Shown one piece after another: positions 8,983-16,717 of a DNA stretch of 64,000 bases. Below the pieces are notes generated by a model. That model saw only the letters and a list, made by a program, of their open reading frames with translations. It ran no database searches and was not told where the DNA came from. Numbering within the stretch: the stretch's first letter is position 1; each line of letters starts with the position of its first letter. The DNA is from CALXQW01 sp031553045 (GTDB lineage: Bacteria > Verrucomicrobiota > Verrucomicrobiia > Opitutales > Intestinicryptomonadaceae): NCBI GenBank assembly GCA_031553045.1, contig JAVBLZ010000001.1, positions 186,001 to 250,000 on the forward strand, written 5' to 3'. The translations under genes and the position numbers were made by a program.

Positions 8983-9072
8983 GGTCGATATTGAAAAGCA
9001 AAACTGATTACATCTCAACTCTTTTTTCAAAATAGAATGTTGTTTTTTGCTTGGAAATGTTAATATCTAAGC

Positions 9073-9696
9073 ATGAAAAAAATATCCAAGGCAAAAATCA
9101 TAAAAGATGAATTTGATAGATTGTATCCCAATCCGCAAGTGCCTTTAAACAGTAAAAACCATTTTACATTTTTAATTGCCGTATTGCTTTCGGCACAATG
9201 TACGGATAAAAGGGTAAACGAAGTTACGCCAAAGCTTTTCAAGCTGGCGGATTCTCCGCAAAAAATGATAAAACTCTCGGAGGAAAAAATCGGGGAGATA
9301 ATTTTTCCATGTGGATTTTGGCGCACAAAATCTGCAAATATAAAAAAGCTTTCAAAAATTCTTGTGGAAAAGTACGACAGCAAAGTTCCACATACTTTCG
9401 AGGAGCTTGAGGCTCTGCCTGGCGTTGGGCATAAAACAGCCTCCGTTATGATGATACAGGTTTTTAATACGCCCGCCTTTCCTGTCGATACGCACATTCA
9501 CAGACTTTCGACACGCTGGGGCATTTCTTCCGGAAAATCTGTTGAAGAAACCGAGAGAAAGCTCAAGGAAACGTTTGATGAGCCAGACTGGGCTAAACTA
9601 CATTTACAGTTTATTTATTATGGGCGTGAATATTGCAAAGCTTCAACCTGCAAGACTCCTCAGACATACTGCCCACTTTGTAAAAAGCTACGCTAA
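9073..9696 (+). CDS. nth: endonuclease III (DNA glycosylase/AP lyase)
   Basis: The 207-residue HhH-GPD protein removes oxidised pyrimidines and cleaves abasic sites. The helix-hairpin-helix LPGVGHKTA supplies the catalytic lysine and FPVDTHIHR the catalytic aspartate. The C-terminal iron-sulfur region has four cysteines, but they are spaced C-x4-C-x6-C-x2-C and the protein ends five residues later. The textbook pattern is C-x6-C-x2-C-x5-C, so the last canonical cysteine is absent and an extra one lies upstream. I believe some homologues share this arrangement, so truncation is not proven. The gene is divergent from gcvP, and repeat locus B starts 6 bases after the stop. Confidence 0.93.
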   Translation: MKKISKAKIIKDEFDRLYPNPQVPLNSKNHFTFLIAVLLSAQCTDKRVNEVTPKLFKLADSPQKMIKLSEEKIGEIIFPCGFWRTKSANIKKLSKILVEKYDSKVPHTFEELEALPGVGHKTASVMMIQVFNTPAFPVDTHIHRLSTRWGISSGKSVEETERKLKETFDEPDWAKLHLQFIYYGREYCKASTCKTPQTYCPLCKKLR

Positions 9697-9701
9697 TATG
9701 G

Positions 9702-10109
9702 CACTAGGCTTACTGTGCCTACGGCACAGCATCAAAAACAAACAAAACCATTTTAATCATTAAAGAAAGTTTTGGAAGCACACTACACACTTTAATAAAC
9801 CTCACTTACCCCATTAAAGTTCATGTTGGAATAAGACCCATCTCTTTAACGTTTTGGCAGGACGGTTTGGATGAAGAACAAGGCGCAAGGGTGTGAGGCG
9901 GTGGGAATGTACTTAATGTACATGACCAGTGCCGAAGCGCCCGCAGCAACGCAGTTATTCGCCAAACAAGTCTGCCAAAACTTGGCAGCACGGTTTGGAT
10001 GAAGAGTGAGTATTGCGAAGTGAATATGGGTGAGAATAGTAGCAGCGCTACATTCTCAGTCATATTCACGAAGCAAACGGAACTATTCGCCAAACAAGTC
10101 TGCCAAAAC
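9702..10109. repeat. composite structured repeat, locus B
   Basis: The element starts with CACTAGGCT and a hairpin CTGTGCC, loop TAC, GGCACAG (9713-9729). Compared with loci A and C it has a compensated base pair (C-G changed to T-A). Two of the 54-56 bp units follow (9751-9850), then a type II module (9851-9981) and a type I module (9981-10109), the reverse of the order in locus A. It fills the gap between the convergent genes nth and thrS: the left edge is 6 bases from the nth stop and the right edge 1 base from the thrS stop. In the type I module the stem GTGAATATG pairs fully with CATATTCAC. Confidence 0.9.
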
Positions 10110-10110
10110 T

Positions 10111-11943
10111 TCACGAGGTGAAAGCATCGCCAAGATCTCGGGTTTTAATGTTGTCCAAGATTAGGGCTATGGCTTCTTCGGTGTCTCTTACGCCTTCGAG
10201 GGATTTGCGCAGTCTTGAGCGTAGGGAGACTTTGTTTTCGGCGGCTTCTTTTTTGCCTATGACGAACATGTGCGGGACTTTTTCAAGTTCTGCACGGCGT
10301 ATTTTTGCGCCGAGTTTTTCGGAAGAATCGTCCATGGTAATGCGCAAACCGAGATCTTTCAGACGTTTGTAAATTTTGTCTGCAAATTCTATAACCTCAT
10401 CGCTAAGGGTGATGATGCGCAGTTGTTCAGGCGCAAGCCATGTTGGAAAGTTTCCGCCGAAGTGTTCTATGAGTACGCCTGTGAATCTTTCCAAAGAGCC
10501 GAAAGGCGCACGGTGTATCATAACCGGTCTGTGAGACTTGTTGTCTGCGCCTATATACGTTAAGTCAAAACGTTCCGGCAAATTGTAATCAACCTGAACC
10601 GTGCCAAGCTGCCACTCACGGCCAATTACGTCTTTAATAACAAAGTCTATCTTTGGACCGTAGAATGCGGCTTCACCGAGTTCTTCAGTGAATGGAACGC
10701 CCAAGCTCATTGCGGCTTTGCGTATTGCTTCTTCGCTCTTTTGCCAATTTTCATCGCTGCCTACATACTTGTCGCTATTAGGGTCTCTCAAAGAAATGCG
10801 GACTCTGTAATCTTTCATGCCAAGGGTTACAAAGACATTTTTGACCAAATCAAGACAACCCTGAATTTCAGCGTCGAGTTGCTCTGGAGTGCAGAAGATA
10901 TGGGCGTCATCTTGGGTGAAGCCCCTCACACGAGTCATGCCGTTTAGCTCACCAGATTGCTCCCATCTGTAAACCTGCCCAAACTCAGCCAAGCGCACGG
11001 GCAAATCACGATACGAATGCGGATCACTCTTGAAAATCTGGACATGGAAAGGGCAATTCATGGGCTTAAGCAAGAAACCCTGAGCATCGCCATTTTCTAT
11101 TTTTTCTTCAAAAGTTGAAACTGAAGCGTTGCAATTTATCATGTCTTGCAAGTCGTCTCTTTCAATGATTGGTACAAATTGAGATTCTTTATAATATGGG
11201 AAGTGCCCGCTTGTTTTAAATAGACCCAACTTGCCGATGTGCGGCGTAAAGACCTGCTCATAACCCTGCTGACGCAAGAGTTCCAAAATAAAATCCTGAA
11301 GTTGTTGACGCAATTTTGCGCCTTTGGGCTTCCAGAGAATCAGCCCCTGCCCCACCTTTTCATCTATGGCAAAAAGCCCCATGTCTTTACCGAGCTTGCG
11401 GTGGTCTCTGAGTTTTGCCTGCTCTTGCTGTTCCAGATATTTTGCAAGTTCTTCCTTGCTTTCAAAAGCCGTGCCGTAAATGCGCTGAAGCTGCTTGTTT
11501 TTTTCATCGCCCCTGTGATATGCGCCGGCAACGCTGAGTAGTTTAAAAGCTTTGATGCGTTTAGTGTAGTCAACATGAGGCCCTGCGCAAAGGTCCGTAA
11601 ATTCACCATTCTTGTAGAAAGAAATGGGTGCGCCCTCAGGGATATCATTTAGTCTGCCAAGTTTGTATAAACCTTGACCGCTATTTTCTATGAGTTTTTT
11701 TGCTTCTTCACGGGTTGCCTCAAACTTTTCAAAACGCTGATTTTCAGAGATGATTTTTTTCATCTCTGCTTCTATTTTTTCCAAATCTTCTGCAGTAAAT
11801 TTGTGGTCCACATCAAAGTCGTAATAAAAGCCGCTGTCGGTAGCCGGACCAATGTCCAACTTTGCATTGGGAAACAAACGCAACACCGCCTGCGCCAAAA
11901 CGTGAGACGCACTGTGTCTTATCTTTAATAGTTCTTCTGTCAT
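10111..11943 (-). CDS. thrS: threonyl-tRNA synthetase lacking the TGS domain
   Basis: The 610-residue class II synthetase charges tRNA-Thr. The N-terminal editing domain has H10-x3-H14 (HSASH) and C119-x3-H123 (CAGPH), and the catalytic domain has the zinc-binding MNCPFH at about 295-300, RVRGFTQDDAHIFC and the motif 3 region around MIHRAPFGSLERF. A C-terminal anticodon-binding domain follows. The usual TGS domain of about 60 residues before the editing domain is missing: the protein opens directly with MTEELLKIRHSASH. It is probably the last gene of the HAD-recD2-psd-thrS run, and its stop codon is 1 base from repeat locus B. Confidence 0.97.
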   Translation of the reverse strand: MTEELLKIRHSASHVLAQAVLRLFPNAKLDIGPATDSGFYYDFDVDHKFTAEDLEKIEAEMKKIISENQRFEKFEATREEAKKLIENSGQGLYKLGRLNDIPEGAPISFYKNGEFTDLCAGPHVDYTKRIKAFKLLSVAGAYHRGDEKNKQLQRIYGTAFESKEELAKYLEQQEQAKLRDHRKLGKDMGLFAIDEKVGQGLILWKPKGAKLRQQLQDFILELLRQQGYEQVFTPHIGKLGLFKTSGHFPYYKESQFVPIIERDDLQDMINCNASVSTFEEKIENGDAQGFLLKPMNCPFHVQIFKSDPHSYRDLPVRLAEFGQVYRWEQSGELNGMTRVRGFTQDDAHIFCTPEQLDAEIQGCLDLVKNVFVTLGMKDYRVRISLRDPNSDKYVGSDENWQKSEEAIRKAAMSLGVPFTEELGEAAFYGPKIDFVIKDVIGREWQLGTVQVDYNLPERFDLTYIGADNKSHRPVMIHRAPFGSLERFTGVLIEHFGGNFPTWLAPEQLRIITLSDEVIEFADKIYKRLKDLGLRITMDDSSEKLGAKIRRAELEKVPHMFVIGKKEAAENKVSLRSRLRKSLEGVRDTEEAIALILDNIKTRDLGDAFTS

Positions 11944-11994
11944 TTTCTATTTCTATTTTTAAACCGGAATTTTCTACGCCGATTATTAAATTTC

Positions 11995-12882
11995 TCAAGA
12001 TATAAATTTGCCCGCCGCCGAATTTACTTTTGCGTAATACTCCAACCCAGATGCGGTTTTTTCGAGCAAATCGGCATTGAAGGCGATTTTTCCTGCCTCA
12101 AAAAGGGTTATTACGCAAGACCCGCCAAACCTGAATAGCCCCATGGGTTTGCCGGCTTCAACCACGCTATCCAAGCCGTCAAAGTTTACGATTGTGCCCA
12201 CATTTGTTGCGCCTATTTGTATAACCGCCGCCAAAGAGCCGTTGTCCATTTCTATCAAATTTAGCACCCTTTCATTTTCCAAAAGATAATCAAGCCTTTC
12301 AGACAGCGCCAATGGACTCACAGAATAAAGCGCACCTTTTAAATTTTTACGTACCACAATACGCCCGCCAATAGGATAATGAAAGCGGTGATAATCAAGA
12401 GGGCTCAAGCGTGAAATCATCATTGCTCCACCCGCAAACCTTGCCGCCAGTTCTTTTGAATGTAAAAGTTTTTCCAGATTAAACTTCCTATTTTTTGCAT
12501 AGAAGAAATTTTCTTGCGAAACATTTGCGTACGCCAAATGCCTTGCATCCGCCGGAAAAAGCACACAACCTGAAGCAATGGGGCGTGCAGATTCTTTAAT
12601 CGCCCTAGTGAAAAATTCGTTAAATGTTTTAAAGTTTCCTGCGTCATCCAACATTTCATCGGTAGAAATTTTGTTTTCTGAAATAAAATTTAACGCCGCC
12701 GCCCTGCTGAATCTGCTGTCCGCCCAGATTCCGCAAAGTTTTGAAAATATCTTGCGCTTAAAAAGAGCCCACAAAACACACTTCCCAAAAGGGTTTGAGT
12801 ATATGAATTTTATGATGCCGCCAGAGCACACTTTTTCCTCAACAACTTTGTCTTGCAGACTGTCGTAATATTCAAGCTTCAT
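11995..12882 (-). CDS. psd: phosphatidylserine decarboxylase proenzyme
   Basis: The 295-residue protein converts phosphatidylserine to phosphatidylethanolamine at the inner membrane. Its C-terminal part has FRFGGSCV, the GGS self-cleavage site at which the serine becomes the pyruvoyl cofactor; this is the type seen in PSD-II-like enzymes rather than the LGST of E. coli. Other family landmarks are FNEFFTRAIKESARPI and LSPLDYHRFHYPIGG. Its ATG overlaps the stop of recD2 by 4 bases (ATGA), suggesting translational coupling. thrS follows 51 bases downstream. No pssA gene is visible here. Confidence 0.95.
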   Translation of the reverse strand: MKLEYYDSLQDKVVEEKVCSGGIIKFIYSNPFGKCVLWALFKRKIFSKLCGIWADSRFSRAAALNFISENKISTDEMLDDAGNFKTFNEFFTRAIKESARPIASGCVLFPADARHLAYANVSQENFFYAKNRKFNLEKLLHSKELAARFAGGAMMISRLSPLDYHRFHYPIGGRIVVRKNLKGALYSVSPLALSERLDYLLENERVLNLIEMDNGSLAAVIQIGATNVGTIVNFDGLDSVVEAGKPMGLFRFGGSCVITLFEAGKIAFNADLLEKTASGLEYYAKVNSAAGKFIS

Positions 12883-15068
12883 CTTAATAATCTTTCTTTC
12901 AGCGCCGTGCGCCGCACTAATGATTTTGAATTTTTAATTGCCATGCTCCAAGCGGCGGCATCCCCGACAATAAAGACTTTGCGCCGCCCTCTGGTGATTG
13001 CCGTATAAAGCAGATTCCTTTGCAACATCAAGAAATGCTGTTTAAGAAGCGGCAAGATTACAATAGGAAATTCACTCCCCTGAGACTTGTGCACGCTGAT
13101 TGCATACGCAGTCTGCAAATCTGAAAATCCGCTTTTTTCTATCTCAACTTTTTTACCCTCAAAATCAACTTCTATAAAAGATGCTTCCGAAGAAATCTTT
13201 ACGACTTTTCCCATGTCGCCGTTGTAAATATCGAGGTCATAATTGTTTCTTGTTTGTATCAATTTATCGCCCAAACGTATCTGAGAAAAACCTGAAGATA
13301 TAGCCTGACTCTTGCCGTTCAGTGCATCTTGCAAAGCCTGATTTAATGCGGAAATACCCGCCGACCCCTTGTGCATGGGCGCTAAAACCTGCACGTCAAA
13401 AAACTTGTCCAAACCCTGATAATTTTTTGGCAAAATATTGTTCGCAAGCTCAACGCAAGCTTCAACACAGTCTTCAGGATTTAAAGCTTCGATAAAATTC
13501 ACGTCGGCGTTAAAATCTATATTTGAAAGCGTGGTGGGTTTGAAGGTATCAAACTTGTCTATGCCGTTTAATATGTCGTAAGAAGTTGTTACAATTTGGC
13601 TGCGGCTTGCCTGCCTGAAAATTTCATTTAAAAACGCAACATGGCAAACTTTTGAATTTATGATGTCTTTGAGAACATTGCCCGCCCCAACGCTGGGCAA
13701 CTGGTTAATATCGCCAACCAAAATAAGATGAGATGCGCTGGGGATTGCCGAAAATACTGCGGCGGCGAATCTGGTATCAAGCATTGAAGCCTCATCTATA
13801 ATTATAAATTTTGAGGAAAGCGGATTTTCTTTGTCATGCAAAAACTTTCCTTTTGCGGAATCAAAACCCAAAAGCCTGTGCAAAGTTTTTGCCTCCAGAC
13901 CGGTGCTTTGCGACATACGCTGTGCGGCTCTACCCGTGGGTGCGGCAAGCGTTGGAGTTATGTCTTTGGCTTTAAGTATGTCGCAAATTGATTTAAGAAT
14001 CGTGGTCTTGCCCGTGCCGGGGCCGCCAGTTATGACGCTGACTTTGTTTTGCAAGCCCGACAAAATAGCTTGCGCCTGCGCCGACGCAAAATTGAAGCCC
14101 GCACGTTTGTGCGCCCAATCCAAAGCAATTTCAAACTTTATGGGCGGTAAAGCGCTGGGAGCGTCTGCAATTCTAAAGATACTCTCGGCTATTGATTTTT
14201 CAGCATTTTGAAGGCTGCGCAACTGAAGCACACCGTCTTTGGAAACAACAAGTTCACCCTGCTCAATCAAATCCACAATGGAATTTTGGCACTTTACGTA
14301 ATCAACCTGCAACATCTCTGTAGCTTTTCTCTCAAGCTCTTGACGGGGTATGCAGGTGTGCCCTTCATCTTCATCCTCTGAAAGACAGTAGAGTATGCCG
14401 GCTTCTATCCTCTGCTTGGATTCGCTGGAAATGCCCGTGTTTAGGGCAATGGCGTCGGCAGTTTTAAAGCCCACGCCGGAAATTTCACGGGCAAGCCTGT
14501 AAGGCTCTTCCCGAACTATTCTTGAAGCGTCGTCAGAATATTTTTTTACAATCTTAAAACACAACTGAACCCCCACGCCGTAAGTGCGCAAGAACATGAT
14601 GACTTCCCTCAAATTCTTTTGCTCATCCCAAGATTTTTTTATTGTGTGCACACGCTTTATGCCAATGCCCTTTACCTCACGCAGCCTTGCACTTTCAGTG
14701 TCGATAATTTTTAGGGTGTCCAAACCGAATTTATCCACTATCGCTTTTGCATAGGTTTTGCCAATGCCCTCAACCAAACCAGACCCCAAATATTGCGCAA
14801 TGCCGTAAACGCTTGAGGGCAGTTTGCTCTGAAAAGATTTTACTTTTATCTGAGCGCCATACGTTGCGTGCCTAGCCCACTGCCCTTCTATTACTAGAGT
14901 TTCGCCGCACTGAACACCCGAAAGCACGCCCGTAATTGTGATTGGGAAATCCGCATCAAAATCTTTTTGAGTAATTTTAAGCTGAGCCACGCAAAACTGA
15001 TTTTCCTCATTAAAAAATAATATTTTTTCAATGACGCCTTCAGTTTTAACATTGCCCGCATAAATCAT
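12879..15068 (-). CDS. recD2: RecD2-type superfamily 1 DNA helicase
   Basis: The 729-residue protein is a 5'-3' SF1B helicase of the RecD2 kind that works without RecBC. It has an N-terminal OB-like domain, helix-hairpin-helix elements around residues 95-210 (VKGIGIKRV, SGVGFKTAD), Walker A GGPGTGKTT at about 348-356, the DEAS form of motif II in IIDEASMLD, and the C-terminal motif AYAISVHKSQGSEF with YTAITRGRRKV. It acts in DNA repair or replication restart. The start overlaps the stop of the upstream HAD phosphatase gene by 4 bases, and its own stop overlaps psd by 4 bases. Confidence 0.95.
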   Translation of the reverse strand: MIYAGNVKTEGVIEKILFFNEENQFCVAQLKITQKDFDADFPITITGVLSGVQCGETLVIEGQWARHATYGAQIKVKSFQSKLPSSVYGIAQYLGSGLVEGIGKTYAKAIVDKFGLDTLKIIDTESARLREVKGIGIKRVHTIKKSWDEQKNLREVIMFLRTYGVGVQLCFKIVKKYSDDASRIVREEPYRLAREISGVGFKTADAIALNTGISSESKQRIEAGILYCLSEDEDEGHTCIPRQELERKATEMLQVDYVKCQNSIVDLIEQGELVVSKDGVLQLRSLQNAEKSIAESIFRIADAPSALPPIKFEIALDWAHKRAGFNFASAQAQAILSGLQNKVSVITGGPGTGKTTILKSICDILKAKDITPTLAAPTGRAAQRMSQSTGLEAKTLHRLLGFDSAKGKFLHDKENPLSSKFIIIDEASMLDTRFAAAVFSAIPSASHLILVGDINQLPSVGAGNVLKDIINSKVCHVAFLNEIFRQASRSQIVTTSYDILNGIDKFDTFKPTTLSNIDFNADVNFIEALNPEDCVEACVELANNILPKNYQGLDKFFDVQVLAPMHKGSAGISALNQALQDALNGKSQAISSGFSQIRLGDKLIQTRNNYDLDIYNGDMGKVVKISSEASFIEVDFEGKKVEIEKSGFSDLQTAYAISVHKSQGSEFPIVILPLLKQHFLMLQRNLLYTAITRGRRKVFIVGDAAAWSMAIKNSKSLVRRTALKERLLR

Positions 15069-15748
15069 AAAATTTTGTCCGCAAAAAAATCTTCACCCCA
15101 AATATCCTGCGCAAGACTTTTCATATCGGGATAAACTTTGTCAAGCTCAGGGCATTTGCCAAGAAGCTCATTTTGATTGTCTGCGCCCGTTGCCACAAGA
15201 GCAACTTGCATTCCTGAATTTAATGCGGTTTCAAGGTCATATCTGGAGTCTCCAATCATGATGCAATCTGTTGCATTTAAAGACAATTTGCCCAGCAATT
15301 CTTGCGTAAATTCAATATCGGGCTTACGTTTTGAGTCTAAAGACGTGCCCTGTATGCAGTCAAAAAATTGAGACATATTAAGGTGGTTTAATATTGCGCA
15401 AGAGGCTTCTTGCCCTTTGTTTGTGAGGCAAGCAACACGCAATCCTCTTGAATGCAAAGCAGACAAAACTTCGGGAGTAAAACTTAAAACTTTGAGACCA
15501 TTAAATATATGCTTGGGGAAAAGTTTTACGTAAAGTTCTGCTGCTTCCCGAGAATGCTCTTTGCCTATCAGTCTTTCTATGGTGCGTATTATTGAGCCGC
15601 CGACGCTTTTCACGGTCTTCTGATAAGTTGGGATAGGCAGACGCAAAGTTTCAAAAGCTTCAACAATGCAAGAGTGTATGGCGGAATAGTTATCAACCAA
15701 TGTGCCATCCAAATCAAAAACCACCGCTTTGATTTTATTTTTATTCAT
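15065..15748 (-). CDS. HAD-family phosphatase, phosphoglycolate phosphatase-like
   Basis: The 227-residue protein is a HAD hydrolase of the Gph/PGP type. FDLDGTLVDN carries the nucleophilic and acid-base aspartates, a helical cap domain follows, a lysine lies in SKRKPDIEF, and MIGDSRYDLETALNSG gives the magnesium ligands. Phosphoglycolate is a common substrate of this subgroup and would fit linkage to a DNA-repair helicase, but the substrate cannot be read from the sequence. It is the first gene of the overlapping HAD-recD2-psd run and lies just past the terminator of the small lipoprotein gene. Confidence 0.85.
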   Translation of the reverse strand: MNKNKIKAVVFDLDGTLVDNYSAIHSCIVEAFETLRLPIPTYQKTVKSVGGSIIRTIERLIGKEHSREAAELYVKLFPKHIFNGLKVLSFTPEVLSALHSRGLRVACLTNKGQEASCAILNHLNMSQFFDCIQGTSLDSKRKPDIEFTQELLGKLSLNATDCIMIGDSRYDLETALNSGMQVALVATGADNQNELLGKCPELDKVYPDMKSLAQDIWGEDFFADKIL

Positions 15749-15763
15749 AGTTGGTTTATAAAA

Positions 15764-15796
15764 TAAAAAAGTCCGGAAATTATGCCGGACTTAAAA
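15764..15796 (-). terminator. Rho-independent terminator after the small lipoprotein gene
   Basis: On the minus strand AAGTCCGG and CCGGACTT form the stem around an 8-base loop, followed by a run of T residues. It lies between the lipoprotein stop and the HAD phosphatase start. Confidence 0.85.
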
Positions 15797-15818
15797 ATAT
15801 CTCTAGCTGGATAAAATC

Positions 15819-16073
15819 TCAATAATCTTCAAAAGTGAACATGCCCCACAAGAATGTGGTGCGGTTACCGGATGGCACTTCCATACCTGTAGCATCATCA
15901 GTTCTGACGACAGTAGAAGCCGGTCTTGAGAGCTTGTAGGATGCCGGCTCTGAGGTATATAAGCCGAAAGCTGTTGTTTTTTGATGAGCTGTCGTATCAT
16001 CAGCAACACAACCACCCAAGATTGATGCCAATGCCACTAAGATTGAGGTAAAAGCTATATTACGAAGTTTCAT
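15819..16073 (-). CDS. small putative lipoprotein of unknown function
   Basis: The protein has 84 residues if translation starts at the ATG at 16073, which gives a compact signal sequence MKLRNIAFTSILVALASI ending in the lipobox LGGC. The frame extends upstream to 16109 without a better start. The mature part is rich in threonine and serine, with no recognisable domain, and ends in FLWGMFTFEDY. The gene has its own apparent promoter (16160-16188) and its own terminator, so it is a single-gene unit. I do not recognise the family and suggest no function beyond membrane anchoring. Confidence 0.7.
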   Translation of the reverse strand: MKLRNIAFTSILVALASILGGCVADDTTAHQKTTAFGLYTSEPASYKLSRPASTVVRTDDATGMEVPSGNRTTFLWGMFTFEDY

Positions 16074-16159
16074 AGGTGTTGAATGTAGCATTCCTTTTCT
16101 AAAAATCAATTACTTTTTTAAGTTTTTTAAGACTGAGCACTTTATTCCAAAAAAATTCT

Positions 16160-16188
16160 ACTTTACCTGTACAAAATCAAAGTGTCAA
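16160..16188 (-). promoter_or_regulatory. probable sigma-70 promoter of the small lipoprotein gene
   Basis: On the minus strand TTGACA at 16188-16183 is followed, after 17 bases, by TAAAGT at 16165-16160, a fair minus-10 box. It sits about 90 bases upstream of the lipoprotein ATG. Confidence 0.55.
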
Positions 16189-16200
16189 AAAAGCCTGTTT

Positions 16201-16220
16201 TTTTATAGTAAACTATAAAA
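16201..16220. promoter_or_regulatory. 20-bp perfect palindrome upstream of the lipoprotein promoter
   Basis: TTTTATAGT and ACTATAAAA form a perfect inverted repeat with two central A residues. It lies 12 bases upstream of the minus-35 box and 15 bases from repeat locus C. It could be an operator, but no regulator gene is nearby. Confidence 0.35.
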
Positions 16221-16235
16221 GCGGTTTTAATATAA

Positions 16236-16717
16236 CACTAGGCTGTCTGCGCCTTCGGCGCAGCATCAAAAATAAGACCAACTTTAATATTTAAAGAAAG
16301 TTTTGGAAGCATACCCCACACTTTAACGTTTTGGCAGCACGGTTTGGATGAAGAGTGAGTATTGCGAAGTGAAGATGGGTGGGAATAGTAGCAGCGCTAC
16401 ATTCCCAGTCAGATTCACGAAGCAAACGGAACTATTCGCCAAACAAGTCTGCCAAAACTTGGTAGTACGGTTTGGATGAAGGAACAAGGCGCAAGGGTGT
16501 GAGGCGGTGAGAATGTACTTACGTACATGACCAGTGCCGAAGCGCCCGCAGCAACGCAGTTATTCGCCAAACAAGTCTGCCAAAACTGGCGTGTCAAATT
16601 GCGCTTCAGGCGAGTATTAAAAAAAATCTGCGGTGAGAGTGTACTAAATGTACACGACCAGTGCAGATTTTTTTTAAACGGAGGATCAGGCGTGATTTCA
16701 CACGCCAGATGCCAAAA
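16236..16717. repeat. composite structured repeat, locus C, with a third module
   Basis: The element begins with CACTAGGCT and the hairpin CTGCGCC, loop TTC, GGCGCAG (16247-16263). One 54-56 bp unit follows (16282-16327), then type I (16328-16458), type II (16459-16586) and a unique type III module (16587-16718). Type III has other outer arms (TGGCGTGT at 16587-16594 pairing with ACACGCCA at 16700-16707) and a long inner stem of AAAAAAAATCTGC with GCAGATTTTTTTT, but keeps the GTACnnnnGTAC-type core. In the type I module GGGAAT pairs with ATTCCC, where loci A and B have GAGAAT with ATTCTC, a compensated change. The right end reaches the first base of the ahcY stop codon. Confidence 0.9.
16619..16675 (-). 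terminator. inner hairpin of the type III module, likely ahcY terminator
   Basis: Within locus C the stem AAATCTGC with GCAGATTT is flanked by A and T runs on either side, so as RNA from the minus strand it ends in a U tract. It lies about 40 bases beyond the ahcY stop and probably terminates metK-ahcY transcription. Confidence 0.6.

Noticed and set aside
9821..10114. Open frames of 60-97 codons running through the hairpin modules on the minus strand, with similar peptides (KFWQTCLAN, FGRLVW) at all three loci
   Set aside because: They follow from the repeat similarity itself. Changes between copies preserve stem pairing, the frames start and stop differently at each locus, and they have no ribosome sites.
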